Shown piece after piece: positions 13,820-22,777 of a DNA stretch of 64,000 nucleotides (position 1 is the stretch's first letter; each line of letters opens with the position of its first letter). This DNA comes from Pseudomonas sp. HMWF032 (GTDB taxonomy: Bacteria; Pseudomonadota; Gammaproteobacteria; Pseudomonadales; Pseudomonadaceae): the NCBI RefSeq assembly GCF_003060885.1, contig NZ_QAIG01000005.1:823766-887765 (forward strand), written 5' to 3'. The notes beneath the pieces were generated by a model that saw only the letters and a program-made list of their open reading frames with translations, was not told where the DNA came from and ran no database searches. A program made the translations under genes and the position numbers.

Positions 13820-14275
13820 CTACTGATCGCTTTTGCGGTGGTTGGCGAGGCGCTCAAGGGCGGCGCGTAGCTTGGGGTCGCTGATGCTGTCGGCGGTCGC
13901 TTGGATGTTTTCTGCGGCGCTGTCGGAGAGGTTGATTGTGCGACCCGCTGCACGCCTTTCGGCAGTCGGAGGTTGCACCTTGAACAGAATCTTCGTTAAG
14001 GTCGCGAACTCTTCAAGTGCCTGCAGTTGTTTCAATAAGCGTTTTTGTTGATAGCGCAGGCGGGTGGCCCAGTGGCCATCAGTGATGATCAGCAGCAGGC
14101 AACCCTCGCGCCATGACGCTACATGGCAGTGTTCGCGAGCAGCCGGCTGCAGCTGGCTTTCCACTAGGTGCTGCAAGCGATCAATGCGTTGCGCTTGATT
14201 GAACAGCGCCTTCAGGGGTTTCGCTTCGCGCAGTAACGCGGCGGGAGCTTTGGCCGGCAAAGGACGAAAAGTCAT
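13820..14275 (-). CDS. DUF721 protein, DciA-like helicase operator
   Basis: The 151-residue protein matches the DUF721/DciA family, which in most bacteria lacking DnaC/DnaI loads or operates the replicative helicase DnaB. The family core is visible as the segment from SQLQPAAREHCHVASW to ATRLRYQQ. The position between lpxC and the M23 peptidase gene upstream of secA is the usual one in Pseudomonas. I chose ATG 14275 because the family begins near TFRPLPAK; an in-frame upstream ATG at 14362 would overlap the divergent peptidase gene. The C-terminal half is charged and less conserved. Confidence 0.8.
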   Translation of the reverse strand: MTFRPLPAKAPAALLREAKPLKALFNQAQRIDRLQHLVESQLQPAAREHCHVASWREGCLLLIITDGHWATRLRYQQKRLLKQLQALEEFATLTKILFKVQPPTAERRAAGRTINLSDSAAENIQATADSISDPKLRAALERLANHRKSDQ

Positions 14276-14356
14276 GGCAGGACGCCTGAAAAAGTGAAGC
14301 CGCCATGGTAGCAGAATCGCTGTTGCTGACTGACGCTTCACCACTAGGGGAAGGCC

Positions 14357-15283
14357 GTGCACATTATCTTACTCAGTCGGCACCACGGTGCCGCGCGATC
14401 GCTTAGCCTGGACTTGCGCTGGCTGCTACTGGCGTTCGTCGTGTCGCTCGCTGCAGCCTTGGGCGGCGGGGTTGCCGTGGGGGCCTGGTGGGCACCGGCG
14501 ACTGTAGCGGTGCATGACGATACGCAGCTCAATCAGGTGCTGGATCAGCAGCGTGCCGAGGTCGGTGAGGTGCGACGCGATGCCCAGCGCCAACTGGACG
14601 CCTTCGCTGTACACGTGGCTGAGTTGCAGGCTCGCCTGACTCGTCTGGATGCCTTGGGCGCGCGGCTCACCGAACTGGCGGATCTGGACGCCAGCGAATT
14701 CGATTTCTCGCTCAGCGTGGGGCAGGGCGGTGCCGAGGATGTGCTGGGCGAAGCGGCCTATGCGCCGCCGCCATTTATGGACGAGCTGGATCAGCTCAGC
14801 CTGCGCCTGGACAGCCGCGAGCAACTGCTGGAAGTGCTTGAGCAGCTGATTGGCGAGCGCCAGTTGAATGAGGCCGAGTACCTGTCCGGCATGCCGGTGC
14901 GTCAGGGGTATATGTCCTCACCGTTCGGCCGTCGTGTACATCCGCTGACCGGGCGCAATACCCAGCACAAAGGCGTCGATTTTGCCGCCAAGCCCGGCAG
15001 TGATGTGGTGGCTGTGGCCGCTGGGGTGGTGAGCTTTTCCGGTAATCGCTCCGGTTATGGGCATACCGTGGAAATCAGTCATGCCGATGGTTACACCACG
15101 CTGTATGCGCACAATCAGAGCAATCTGGTGCAGATTGGTGACCTGGTGCAGCGCGGCCAAACCATTGCCCGGGTGGGGCGCAGTGGCCGAGCCAGTGGTT
15201 ATCACGTGCATTTTGAGGTGAGCAAGGATGGTCGTCTGGTCAATCCGGCCAGCTATATCGCTCGCGTGAGCGACGACGAATAA
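14357..15283 (+). CDS. Membrane-anchored M23 (LytM) metallopeptidase
   Basis: The 308-residue product starts at GTG 14357 after AGGGGAAGG. It has one membrane segment near residues 22-45, a periplasmic helical region likely to form a coiled coil (about 50-170), and a C-terminal M23 domain. Zinc-site motifs are present: HKGVDFAAKPG with the HxxxD pair and the HVHFEV motif near the end, so the domain looks catalytically intact. M23 enzymes of this layout cleave peptidoglycan cross-bridges or activate amidases. The gene stands just upstream of secA, as in other pseudomonads. Confidence 0.88.
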   Translation: MHIILLSRHHGAARSLSLDLRWLLLAFVVSLAAALGGGVAVGAWWAPATVAVHDDTQLNQVLDQQRAEVGEVRRDAQRQLDAFAVHVAELQARLTRLDALGARLTELADLDASEFDFSLSVGQGGAEDVLGEAAYAPPPFMDELDQLSLRLDSREQLLEVLEQLIGERQLNEAEYLSGMPVRQGYMSSPFGRRVHPLTGRNTQHKGVDFAAKPGSDVVAVAAGVVSFSGNRSGYGHTVEISHADGYTTLYAHNQSNLVQIGDLVQRGQTIARVGRSGRASGYHVHFEVSKDGRLVNPASYIARVSDDE

Positions 15284-15290
15284 CGTAGCT

Positions 15291-15370
15291 TTCCTCATTC
15301 GCGTTTCCGGGTAGAATGCCCGCTTCGCACGCAGCCATGAACGGCTGCATGGGTGGCTGTTCAGTCACCC
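15291..15370 (+). promoter_or_regulatory. secA leader with -10-like box and two hairpins
   Basis: A TAGAAT box at 15312-15317 could serve as a -10 element, with only a poor -35. Downstream, two adjacent hairpins follow: GCAGCC/GGCTGC (15331-15348) and an 8-bp stem with one G-U pair from GGGTGGCT to AGTCACCC (15351-15370). No SecM-like peptide was seen. The role is unknown. Confidence 0.3.
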
Positions 15371-15401
15371 TCAATCCATACGCCTGGAAGATCCTGTCGA
15401 T

Positions 15402-18134
15402 ATGTTTGCGCCTTTGTTGAAAAAACTCTTTGGAAGCAAGAACGAGCGTGAAGTCAAACGCATGCTCAAGGCGGTGCAGGCCGTCAATGCCTTCGAGGAG
15501 CAGATGCTTGCTTTGTCCGATGAGCAATTGCGTGCCAAGACGGCGGAATTCAAAGCCCGTCTGGCCAAAGGCGAAACCCTTGATCAACTGCTGGCCGAAG
15601 CCTTCGCCGTAGCCCGTGAAGCAGGCAAGCGGGTGATGGGCATGCGTCACTTCGACGTGCAGCTGATCGGCGGCATGACCTTGCACGAAGGCAAGATCGC
15701 CGAGATGCGTACCGGTGAGGGTAAGACCCTGGTGGCGACCCTGGCGGTGTACCTCAATGCACTGTCCGGAAAAGGCGTGCATGTGGTCACGGTCAACGAC
15801 TACCTGGCCCGCCGCGACGCCAACTGGATGCGTCCACTGTATGAGTTTCTGGGCCTGAGCGTCGGCATTGTCACGCCGTTCATGCCGCCGGAAGAGAAGC
15901 GCACCGCCTACGCGGCCGATATCACCTACGGCACCAACAACGAATTCGGTTTCGATTACTTGCGCGACAATATGGCCTTCAGCCTGGAAGAAAAATTCCA
16001 GCGCGAGCTGAATTTTGCCGTAATCGACGAAGTTGACTCCATTCTCATCGACGAAGCGCGTACCCCGCTGATCATCTCCGGGCAGGCCGAAGACAGCTCG
16101 CGCCTCTATACCGAGATCAACAAACTGATCCCGCGCCTCAAGCTGCACATTGAGGAAGAAGAGGGCGTGGTGACTCAGGAAGGTCACTACAAGGTTGACG
16201 AGAAATCCCGTCAGGTTGAGTTGAACGAAGCCGGTCACCAGTACGTTGAAGAAATGCTCACCGAAGTCGGCTTGCTGGCCGAAGGCGAGAGCCTCTACTC
16301 GGCGCACAACCTGGGCCTGCTGACCCATGTGTACTCGGGCTTGCGTGCGCACAAGTTGTTCCACCGCAACGTCGAATACATCGTGCAGAACAATCAAGTG
16401 CTGCTGATTGACGAGCATACCGGCCGTACCATGCCGGGTCGTCGTCTGTCCGAGGGTTTGCACCAGGCCATCGAAGCCAAAGAAGGCCTGCCGATCCAGG
16501 CCGAGAGCCAGACTCTGGCCTCGACCACCTTCCAGAACTATTTCCGCCTCTACACCAAACTGTCCGGCATGACCGGTACAGCGGATACCGAAGCGTTCGA
16601 GTTCCATCAGATTTACGGTCTGGCGGTGATCGTCATCCCGACCAACCGTGCTCTGGCGCGCAAGGACTTTAACGACCTGGTGTACCTGACAGCGGACGAG
16701 AAGTACGCCGCCATTGTCACCGATATCAAGGAAAGCATGGCCCAGGGCCGTCCGGTGCTGGTCGGTACGGCTACTATCGAAACCTCCGAGCACATGTCCA
16801 AATTGCTCAATCAGGAAGGCATCGAGCACAAGGTGCTCAACGCCAAGTTCCATGAGAAGGAAGCCGAGATCATTGCCCAGGCCGGTCGCCCGGGTGCGCT
16901 GACCATCGCCACCAACATGGCCGGTCGTGGTACTGACATCCTGCTGGGCGGTAACTGGGAGGTCGAAGTGGCCAACCTGGAAAACGCCACGCCTGAGCAG
17001 ATCGCGCAGATCAAAGCCGACTGGCAGAAGCGTCATCAGCAGGTGATTGAGGCTGGTGGTCTGCACGTGATTGCCTCCGAACGTCACGAGTCGCGCCGTA
17101 TCGACAACCAGTTGCGTGGTCGTGCTGGCCGTCAGGGTGACCCGGGTTCCAGCCGCTTCTACCTGTCGCTGGAAGACAACCTGATGCGCATCTTCGCCTC
17201 GGATCGGGTGAAGAACTTCATGAAGGCCCTGGGCATGCAGTCCGGTGAAGCCATCGAACACCGCATGGTCAGCAACGCCATCGAGAAGGCCCAGCGTAAG
17301 GTTGAAGGCCGCAACTTCGACATGCGTAAGCAGTTGTTGGAATTCGATGACGTGGCCAACGAGCAGCGCAAGGTGATTTACCACATGCGCAACACGCTGC
17401 TGGCGGCCGATAACATTGGCGAAACCATCGCCGATTTCCGTCAGGAAGTACTGGACAGCACCATTAATCAGCACATTGCGCCGCAATCGCTGCCTGAGCA
17501 GTGGGATATCGCTGGCCTGGAAGATGCCCTCTACAGCGGCTTCAACCTGCGTCTGCCGGTTCAGCAGTGGCTCGACGAAGACGACAAACTGTACGAGGAA
17601 ACCCTGCGCGCACGCATCCTCGACGAATTGGTCAAGGCTTACAACGAGAAGGAAAACGAGGCCAGCGCCGAAGCCCTGCGCACCTTCGAGAAGCAGATTC
17701 TGCTGCGCGTGCTGGACGACCTGTGGAAAGACCACCTGTCGACCATGGATCACCTGCGTCACGGTATCCACCTGCGTGGCTATGCGCAGAAGAACCCCAA
17801 GCAGGAGTACAAGCGCGAGTCCTTCACCCTGTTCCAGGAGCTGCTGGAGTCGATCAAGCGCGACACCATCCGCGTGCTGTCGCATGTGCAGGTGCGTCGC
17901 GAAGACCCGGCCGAAGAAGAAGCCCGTCTGCGTCGCGAAGCCGAAGCGCTGGCTGAGCGTATGCAGTTCCAGCACGCCGAAGCTTCGGCCCTGCTGCCGG
18001 AAGCCAGCGAGGAAGAGGGTGATCTGGCGGTGGCTACCGCACCCGTACGTACCGAGCCGAAGATCGGCCGTAACGAGCCGTGCCCTTGTGGTTCCGGCAA
18101 GAAGTACAAGCACTGCCACGGTCAGGTCAGCTAG
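15402..18134 (+). CDS. secA: Preprotein translocase ATPase SecA
   Basis: SecA drives unfolded preproteins through SecYEG. The 910 residues contain the Walker A motif TGEGKTL near residue 104, the [19 protein letters not shown]-type segment, the second helicase domain with GRGTDI and RGRAGRQGD, and a C-terminal zinc-binding SEC-C motif ([14 protein letters not shown]) that contacts SecB. The length is the family norm. It is followed by its own terminator and is not coupled to argJ. Confidence 0.98.
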   Translation: MFAPLLKKLFGSKNEREVKRMLKAVQAVNAFEEQMLALSDEQLRAKTAEFKARLAKGETLDQLLAEAFAVAREAGKRVMGMRHFDVQLIGGMTLHEGKIAEMRTGEGKTLVATLAVYLNALSGKGVHVVTVNDYLARRDANWMRPLYEFLGLSVGIVTPFMPPEEKRTAYAADITYGTNNEFGFDYLRDNMAFSLEEKFQRELNFAVIDEVDSILIDEARTPLIISGQAEDSSRLYTEINKLIPRLKLHIEEEEGVVTQEGHYKVDEKSRQVELNEAGHQYVEEMLTEVGLLAEGESLYSAHNLGLLTHVYSGLRAHKLFHRNVEYIVQNNQVLLIDEHTGRTMPGRRLSEGLHQAIEAKEGLPIQAESQTLASTTFQNYFRLYTKLSGMTGTADTEAFEFHQIYGLAVIVIPTNRALARKDFNDLVYLTADEKYAAIVTDIKESMAQGRPVLVGTATIETSEHMSKLLNQEGIEHKVLNAKFHEKEAEIIAQAGRPGALTIATNMAGRGTDILLGGNWEVEVANLENATPEQIAQIKADWQKRHQQVIEAGGLHVIASERHESRRIDNQLRGRAGRQGDPGSSRFYLSLEDNLMRIFASDRVKNFMKALGMQSGEAIEHRMVSNAIEKAQRKVEGRNFDMRKQLLEFDDVANEQRKVIYHMRNTLLAADNIGETIADFRQEVLDSTINQHIAPQSLPEQWDIAGLEDALYSGFNLRLPVQQWLDEDDKLYEETLRARILDELVKAYNEKENEASAEALRTFEKQILLRVLDDLWKDHLSTMDHLRHGIHLRGYAQKNPKQEYKRESFTLFQELLESIKRDTIRVLSHVQVRREDPAEEEARLRREAEALAERMQFQHAEASALLPEASEEEGDLAVATAPVRTEPKIGRNEPCPCGSGKKYKHCHGQVS

Positions 18135-18196
18135 GCCTGCCGTGTATCGAGGGTTGGGCCGACAGTGACGTTGGCGATGCATGACCCCGCTTGATT

Positions 18197-18232
18197 AACG
18201 CCGCGAACGGTCTGACCGCTCGCGGCGTTTTA
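18197..18232 (+). terminator. Terminator after secA
   Basis: AACGCCGCGA (18197-18206) pairs with TCGCGGCGTT (18220-18229), a 10-bp perfect stem followed by TTTTA. It lies 62 bases after the secA stop. Confidence 0.8.
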
Positions 18233-18274
18233 CCATCGCAATCAGACGTATCACCACCTTAAGGAGCGTTCGCT

Positions 18275-19492
18275 ATGGCTGTTGGTCTTGGCCCGTTGTC
18301 TACCCTGCACCCGGTTCCAGGTTTCGAATTGGGCATCGCTTCGGCGGGCATCAAGCGTCCGGGGCGCAAGGATGTGGTGGTGATGCGCTGTGCCGAAGGC
18401 TCCACCGTAGCCGGGGTGTTCACCCTCAATGCATTCTGCGCCGCACCCGTGATTCTGGCCAAGAAGCGCGTCCAGGGCAGTGTGCGTTACCTGTTGACCA
18501 ACACCGGTAATGCCAACGCAGGCACTGGCGAACCGGGCCTGCAGAATGCCACGCGCACCTGTGCGGCCCTGGCCAAACTGACCGGCGTGGATGACAGCGC
18601 GGTACTGCCGTTCTCCACCGGGGTGATCGGCGAGCCGCTGCCGGTTGAGAAGATCGAAGGTGCCCTGCAAGCTGCGCTTGATGATTTGGACGAAAACCAC
18701 TGGGCTGAAGCTGCCACCGGCATCATGACCACCGACACGCTGCCCAAGGGCGCCAGCCGCCAGTTCCAGCACGATGGTGTGACGGTTACTGTGACCGGCA
18801 TCAGCAAGGGTGCTGGGATGATTCGCCCGAACATGGCGACCATGTTGGGTTACATCGCCACTGACGCCAAGGTGGTGCGTAGCGTGCTGCAGGATCTGGT
18901 GCGCGACGCGGCGAACAAATCCTTCAACCGCATCACCATCGATGGCGATACCTCGACCAACGATTGCTGCATGTTGATTGCCACCGGTCAGGCCAAGCTG
19001 CCGGAAATCAGCGAAGCCAACGGCGAGCTGTTCGCCAAGCTCAAGCAGGCGGTGTTCGACGTGTTCATGGAAGTGGCGCAGGCCATCGTGCGTGACGGCG
19101 AGGGCGCAACCAAGTTCGTTACCGTACAGGTCAACGGCGGTGGCACGCATCAGGAATGCCTGGATGTGGCCTATGCCGTGGCCCATTCGCCGCTGATCAA
19201 AACGGCGTTGTTTGCTTCCGACCCGAACTGGGGGCGCATTCTCGCCGCTGTTGGTTACGCCGGTGTAGCGCAACTGGATGTGAGCAAGATCGACGTGTTC
19301 CTGGGTGATGTGTGCATCGCCAGCCGTGGCTGCCGCGCGGCGACCTACACCGAAGAGCAGGGCGCTGCGGTCATGGCTCGGGAAGAAATCAGCATCCGCA
19401 TCGAACTGGGTCGCGGCGCGTGCAGTGAGACTATCTGGACCACCGACCTGTCCCACGAGTACGTGAAGATCAACGCCGAATACCGCACCTGA
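18275..19492 (+). CDS. argJ: Glutamate N-acetyltransferase / amino-acid acetyltransferase ArgJ
   Basis: ArgJ moves the acetyl group from N-acetylornithine to glutamate in the cyclic arginine pathway, and in bifunctional forms also makes N-acetylglutamate from acetyl-CoA. The 405-residue precursor is expected to cut itself before the nucleophile T189 in the ATML motif (NMATMLGY), giving alpha and beta chains. Other family blocks such as TGNANAGTG and SDPNWGRIL are intact. TAAGGAG precedes ATG 18275. Confidence 0.96.
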   Translation: MAVGLGPLSTLHPVPGFELGIASAGIKRPGRKDVVVMRCAEGSTVAGVFTLNAFCAAPVILAKKRVQGSVRYLLTNTGNANAGTGEPGLQNATRTCAALAKLTGVDDSAVLPFSTGVIGEPLPVEKIEGALQAALDDLDENHWAEAATGIMTTDTLPKGASRQFQHDGVTVTVTGISKGAGMIRPNMATMLGYIATDAKVVRSVLQDLVRDAANKSFNRITIDGDTSTNDCCMLIATGQAKLPEISEANGELFAKLKQAVFDVFMEVAQAIVRDGEGATKFVTVQVNGGGTHQECLDVAYAVAHSPLIKTALFASDPNWGRILAAVGYAGVAQLDVSKIDVFLGDVCIASRGCRAATYTEEQGAAVMAREEISIRIELGRGACSETIWTTDLSHEYVKINAEYRT

Positions 19493-19523
19493 TCTTTCAC
19501 CCCCTAGCTGTTTGACGGCCCGC

Positions 19524-19562
19524 ATTCCCGTTGTTCATGCCCCCATGCACAACGGGAATTTG
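19524..19562 (+). terminator. Hairpin after argJ
   Basis: ATTCCCGTTGT (19524-19534) pairs with ACAACGGGAAT (19549-19559), an 11-bp stem, and the loop itself can pair CATG with CATG. The T run after it is short, so termination is likely but not certain. Confidence 0.6.
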
Positions 19563-19617
19563 CTATTGCGCCAGTCGCCTTTTAAGGTCATTGACCTTCT
19601 TGCATCGAGCGCAGCCC

Positions 19618-20250
19618 ATGTCATTTACTCTGGTTATTGGCGACAAAACCTATTCGTCCTGGTCGCTGCGGGCGGCGCTGGCACTTGAACTGACCGGCGC
19701 TGCCTACACCGAACAGCTGATCACCCTGAACCGACCTGATACCCGCGCGCGGATTCTGCAGCACTCGCCGACCGGCAAGGTGCCGCTGTTGATCTGTGAG
19801 GATGGGCCCATCTGGGATTCGCTGGCGATTGCCGAGTACCTGGCCGAGTGTTTCCCTGCTGCTCAGCTGTGGCCTCAGGCGCGAGCTGCCCGCGCGCTGG
19901 CGCGCAGTGCCTGCTCCGAGATGCACAGCGGCTTTGCCGCGCTGCGCAGCCATCTGCCGATGGACCTCAAACGCAATCAGGCGCTGACTGAGATACCGGC
20001 CGATGCCGTGGCCGATATCCAGCGCATCTGCGTGCTGTGGGCCGAGTGCCGGCAGCGCTTTGCTCAGGAAGGCGGGTTCCTGTTTGGTCAGCCAACTCTG
20101 GCGGATGCCTTTTTTGCCCCGGTGGCGGCGCGTCTACGCAGTTATCAGGTGGCGCTGCCGGCAGAGGCTGCCGCCTATGTCGACACCATCTATCAATGGC
20201 CGGCGTTTCAGCGCTGGTACCAAGCTGCCCAGGAGGAACATCTGGCGTGA
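19618..20250 (+). CDS. Glutathione S-transferase family protein
   Basis: The 210-residue protein has the thioredoxin-like GST N-terminal domain (GDKTYSSWSLRAALALE, with a serine pair in the usual catalytic position and the TGKVPLL cis-proline block) and an all-helical C-terminal domain. The EDGPIWDSLAIAEYL segment supplies the usual glutathione gamma-glutamyl contacts. The start is ATG 19618; upstream codons in the same frame are not conserved. It overlaps the next gene (GTGA). The order argJ, GST, Nudix matches PA4402-PA4400 as I recall it. Its substrate is unknown. Confidence 0.88.
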   Translation: MSFTLVIGDKTYSSWSLRAALALELTGAAYTEQLITLNRPDTRARILQHSPTGKVPLLICEDGPIWDSLAIAEYLAECFPAAQLWPQARAARALARSACSEMHSGFAALRSHLPMDLKRNQALTEIPADAVADIQRICVLWAECRQRFAQEGGFLFGQPTLADAFFAPVAARLRSYQVALPAEAAAYVDTIYQWPAFQRWYQAAQEEHLA

Positions 20251-21188
20251 AACGTATTCATGTAGCCGCTGCGGTGATTCGTGGCGTGGATGGGCAGATC
20301 CTGCTCGCCAAACGGCCCGAAGATAAGCATCAGGGCGGCCTGTGGGAGTTTCCCGGTGGCAAGGTCGAGGCCAGCGAGGCGGTGCAGACCGCCCTGGCCC
20401 GTGAGCTGGACGAGGAGCTGGGCATTCGCCCCACTGCCGCGCGGCCGTTGATTCAGGTGCGCCACGATTACCCGGATAAGCAGGTGCTGCTGGATGTCTG
20501 GGAGGTCTCGGCGTTTACCGGTGAACCCCACGGCGTCGAAGGCCAGCCGCTGGCCTGGGTCAGCCCGCGGCAGTTGGGCGATTATGAGTTTCCCGCCGCC
20601 AACCGGCCGATTGTCGCGGCCGCGCGTTTGCCCGAGCATTATCTGATCACCCCGGAAGGGCTGAGCGGACCTGAGTTGCTACGTGGCATCCAGACTGCCC
20701 TGAAGAGCGGGATTCGCCTGCTGCAACTGCGTGCCCCGGCAATGTTTGATGCGCAGTATCGCGATATTGCCGTGGATGCCCTCGGCCTCTGCGCGGGCAA
20801 GGCGCAGCTGATGCTCAAGGGGCCGTTGGAGTGGCTGGGCGACTTTCCCGCTGCCGGCTGGCACCTGACGGCGCAGCAGTTGCGTGATTTGAGCGCTGGC
20901 GGTCGGCCGTTTCCCTTGCAGCGCTGGCTGGCGGCCTCCTGCCACACTGCGCAGGAGCTGGCGTTGGCTACACAGATGGGCGTGGATTTCATCACCCTGT
21001 CGCCGGTGCAAGCCACGCAGACCCACCCCGAAGCACAGCCGCTGGGCTGGGCACAGGTTGCCGAGCTGCTGCAGGGCTTCAACCAGCCGGCTTATCTGCT
21101 CGGCGGCGTGACCCCGGCCGACGTGGAGCGGGCCTGGGCGGTCGGCGCCCAGGGCGTGGCGGGTATTCGCGCGTTCTGGCCGGAGTGA
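20247..21188 (+). CDS. Nudix hydrolase (MutT-type) fused to a ThiE-like domain
   Basis: The start is GTG 20247, with AGGAGG at 20231-20236. Residues 1-130 form a MutT-like domain with a full Nudix box (GG, then REL.EELGI), expected to sanitise oxidised dGTP or other nucleotides. Residues from about 131 to 313 are a TIM-barrel domain like thiamine phosphate synthase ThiE, with the TLSPVQATQTHP phosphate-site block. The ThiE part has LRAPAM where active enzymes have an RxK-type segment, so it may not make thiamine phosphate. The fusion is common in gammaproteobacteria. It overlaps the GST stop by 4 bases. Confidence 0.9.
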   Translation: MKRIHVAAAVIRGVDGQILLAKRPEDKHQGGLWEFPGGKVEASEAVQTALARELDEELGIRPTAARPLIQVRHDYPDKQVLLDVWEVSAFTGEPHGVEGQPLAWVSPRQLGDYEFPAANRPIVAAARLPEHYLITPEGLSGPELLRGIQTALKSGIRLLQLRAPAMFDAQYRDIAVDALGLCAGKAQLMLKGPLEWLGDFPAAGWHLTAQQLRDLSAGGRPFPLQRWLAASCHTAQELALATQMGVDFITLSPVQATQTHPEAQPLGWAQVAELLQGFNQPAYLLGGVTPADVERAWAVGAQGVAGIRAFWPE

Positions 21189-21222
21189 GTCCGTTTATGT
21201 GTCTGCCTGATTGAGTGCGTTG

Positions 21223-22116
21223 ATGTCTGTTGAGGCCCGTTCCCCGTCCAACATGCGCCCCAGCACCCTGCATTTGCCGCGTGGCAACTGGGCGACGGTG
21301 TTCGAGTGCCTGTGCGCGCATTTCCCGGCTATTACCCCGGCGGTGTGGCAGGAGCGGATCGTCCGAGGGCGGGTGCTTGACGCGCAGGGGCAGCCGCTCG
21401 GCATAACATCGGCTTATCGCGAAGGGCTTAAAGTGCACTACTTTCGTGAGGTGCCGGCGGAGACGCCGATTCCTTTCGAAGAAACCGTGTTGCATATCGA
21501 TGAACACCTGCTGGTGGCTGACAAACCGCATTTTCTGCCGGTGATGCCCGCCGGTGAATACGTCGAGCAGACATTGCAGGCGCGGCTGGCCAAGCGCCTG
21601 GGCAATGCCGACCTGGTGCCGCTGCACCGGATTGATCGGCACACCGCGGGGCTGGTGTTGTTCTCTACCAGCCCTGCCAGCCGTGGTCAGTACCAGGCGT
21701 TGTTTCGCTTGCGGCAGATGGACAAGTGCTACGAGGCGCTGGCGGCGGCCTTGCCGCAGTTGGACTTTCCGTTGTTGCGGGCGACGCGACTGGAGGGTGC
21801 TGAGCCGTTCTTTCGCATGCAGGAAGTGGTCGGTGAGGCGAATACGGAAACCCGTATCGAAGTCGCCCAGCGCCTGGGCGAGCACTGGTTGTACCGGCTG
21901 TACCCGGTTACCGGGAAGAAGCATCAACTGCGGGTGCACCTGGCCGCGCTGGGCGCGCCGATCCTCAATGATCCGTTCTATCCCGAGGTCACGGACGCGC
22001 CAGATGCACCGGATGACTACAGCAAACCGCTCAAGTTGCTGGCCAGGGGGCTGAGCTTTATCGACCCGCTAAGCGGTGAGCGGCGCGAATTCGAAAGCCA
22101 ACTGAGTTTGCTCTGA
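21223..22116 (+). CDS. RluA-family RNA pseudouridine synthase
   Basis: The 297-residue protein has the RluA catalytic motif HRIDRHTAG with the catalytic aspartate at D138, followed by LVLFS, the KCYEA strand and the C-terminal GKKHQLRVHLAALG motif. It should isomerise specific uridines in rRNA or tRNA; the target cannot be told from the sequence. ATG 21223 is preferred. TTG 21211 and ATG 21253 are alternatives, none with a good ribosome site. No S4 domain is visible at the N-terminus. Confidence 0.88.
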   Translation: MSVEARSPSNMRPSTLHLPRGNWATVFECLCAHFPAITPAVWQERIVRGRVLDAQGQPLGITSAYREGLKVHYFREVPAETPIPFEETVLHIDEHLLVADKPHFLPVMPAGEYVEQTLQARLAKRLGNADLVPLHRIDRHTAGLVLFSTSPASRGQYQALFRLRQMDKCYEALAAALPQLDFPLLRATRLEGAEPFFRMQEVVGEANTETRIEVAQRLGEHWLYRLYPVTGKKHQLRVHLAALGAPILNDPFYPEVTDAPDAPDDYSKPLKLLARGLSFIDPLSGERREFESQLSLL

Positions 22117-22120
22117 AATC

Positions 22121-22154
22121 GTAGGGTGGATGAACACAGTGTCATCCACCCTAC
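22121..22154. repeat. Inverted repeat, GTAGGGTGGATGA type
   Basis: GTAGGGTGGATGA (22121-22133) is matched by TCATCCACCCTAC (22142-22154), a 13-bp perfect inverted repeat with an 8-base spacer, five bases after the pseudouridine synthase stop. Palindromes with this core are familiar extragenic repeats in Pseudomonas. It may also work as a weak terminator between two convergent genes. Confidence 0.75.
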
Positions 22155-22186
22155 GCGACTACGCGACTACGCGACTACGCGACTAC
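22155..22186. repeat. Four tandem copies of GCGACTAC
   Basis: Four exact copies of the 8-base unit GCGACTAC run from 22155 to 22186, directly abutting the inverted repeat and ending 4 bases before the stop of the adenosyltransferase gene. The first unit is preceded by CTAC, the end of the palindrome, so the array looks as if it grew from that end by slippage. Confidence 0.9.
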
Positions 22187-22190
22187 GCGC

Positions 22191-22775
22191 TTAGCTGTGC
22201 GGTTCTTTGGCAGCCGCCCGCCAGAGCACTTCATCGATGCCCTGGCGTTTGGCGATCAGCCGTGCGGCAACAAATAGCAGGTCGGACAGTCGGTTGACGT
22301 AGGCCAGGCCTACGCCGCGAATCGGCTCCAGCGCATTCAGGTGTTGGCAGCGACGTTCGGCGCTACGTGCCAGGCTGCGGCACACGTGAGCCTGAGCGAT
22401 CAGGCGTGAGCCGCCGGGCAGAATGAAATTCTCCAGCGGGCCGACTTCTTCGTTCCAGCGGTCGATGGCGGCTTCCAGGCGTTCAATTTCCGGGGCTTGC
22501 AGGGCCTGGTAGTCGGGCATCGCCAGTTCTCCGCCGAGGTCGAACAGGCGGTGCTGACAGGGTGCGAGCACCTCGATGATCTCGCTCAGCCCCGGCCATG
22601 CGCCAACGTGCTCGGTCATATCGGCCAGCAGCAGGCCGATATGGCTGTTCAGTGTATCCACTTCGCCCATGGCATCGACCCGAGGATGATCCTTGGTCAC
22701 GCGGCGGCCGTCGGCCAGACCGGTTTCTCCGGCATCGCCGGTGCGGGTGTAAATTTTTGAAAGGCGGTAACCCAT
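22191..22775 (-). CDS. Cob(I)alamin adenosyltransferase, PduO type
   Basis: The 194-residue protein fits the PduO-type ATP:cob(I)alamin adenosyltransferases, which attach the adenosyl group to corrinoids. It has the N-terminal ATP-binding TRTGDAGETGL motif, the VDTLNSHIG block, FILPGGS, and the helical RSAERR and NRLSDLLFVAAR blocks. It is the last gene of the minus-strand operon, with a 2-base gap after the sensor kinase. The unrelated CobA type is excluded by the motifs. Confidence 0.92.
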   Translation of the reverse strand: MGYRLSKIYTRTGDAGETGLADGRRVTKDHPRVDAMGEVDTLNSHIGLLLADMTEHVGAWPGLSEIIEVLAPCQHRLFDLGGELAMPDYQALQAPEIERLEAAIDRWNEEVGPLENFILPGGSRLIAQAHVCRSLARSAERRCQHLNALEPIRGVGLAYVNRLSDLLFVAARLIAKRQGIDEVLWRAAAKEPHS

Positions 22776-22777
22776 GT

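Noticed and set aside
15284..15401. SecM-like arrest peptide upstream of secA
   Set aside because: The 118-base gap holds hairpins but no frame with a signal peptide and arrest motif.
15240..18182. 980-codon minus-strand frame antisense to secA
   Set aside because: It mirrors secA codon structure in a GC-rich genome; the protein is rich in His, Gln and Gly with no family pattern, while secA on the plus strand is unmistakable.
22155..22186. CRISPR-like repeat
   Set aside because: The 8-base units are directly adjacent with no spacers, so this is a simple tandem repeat.
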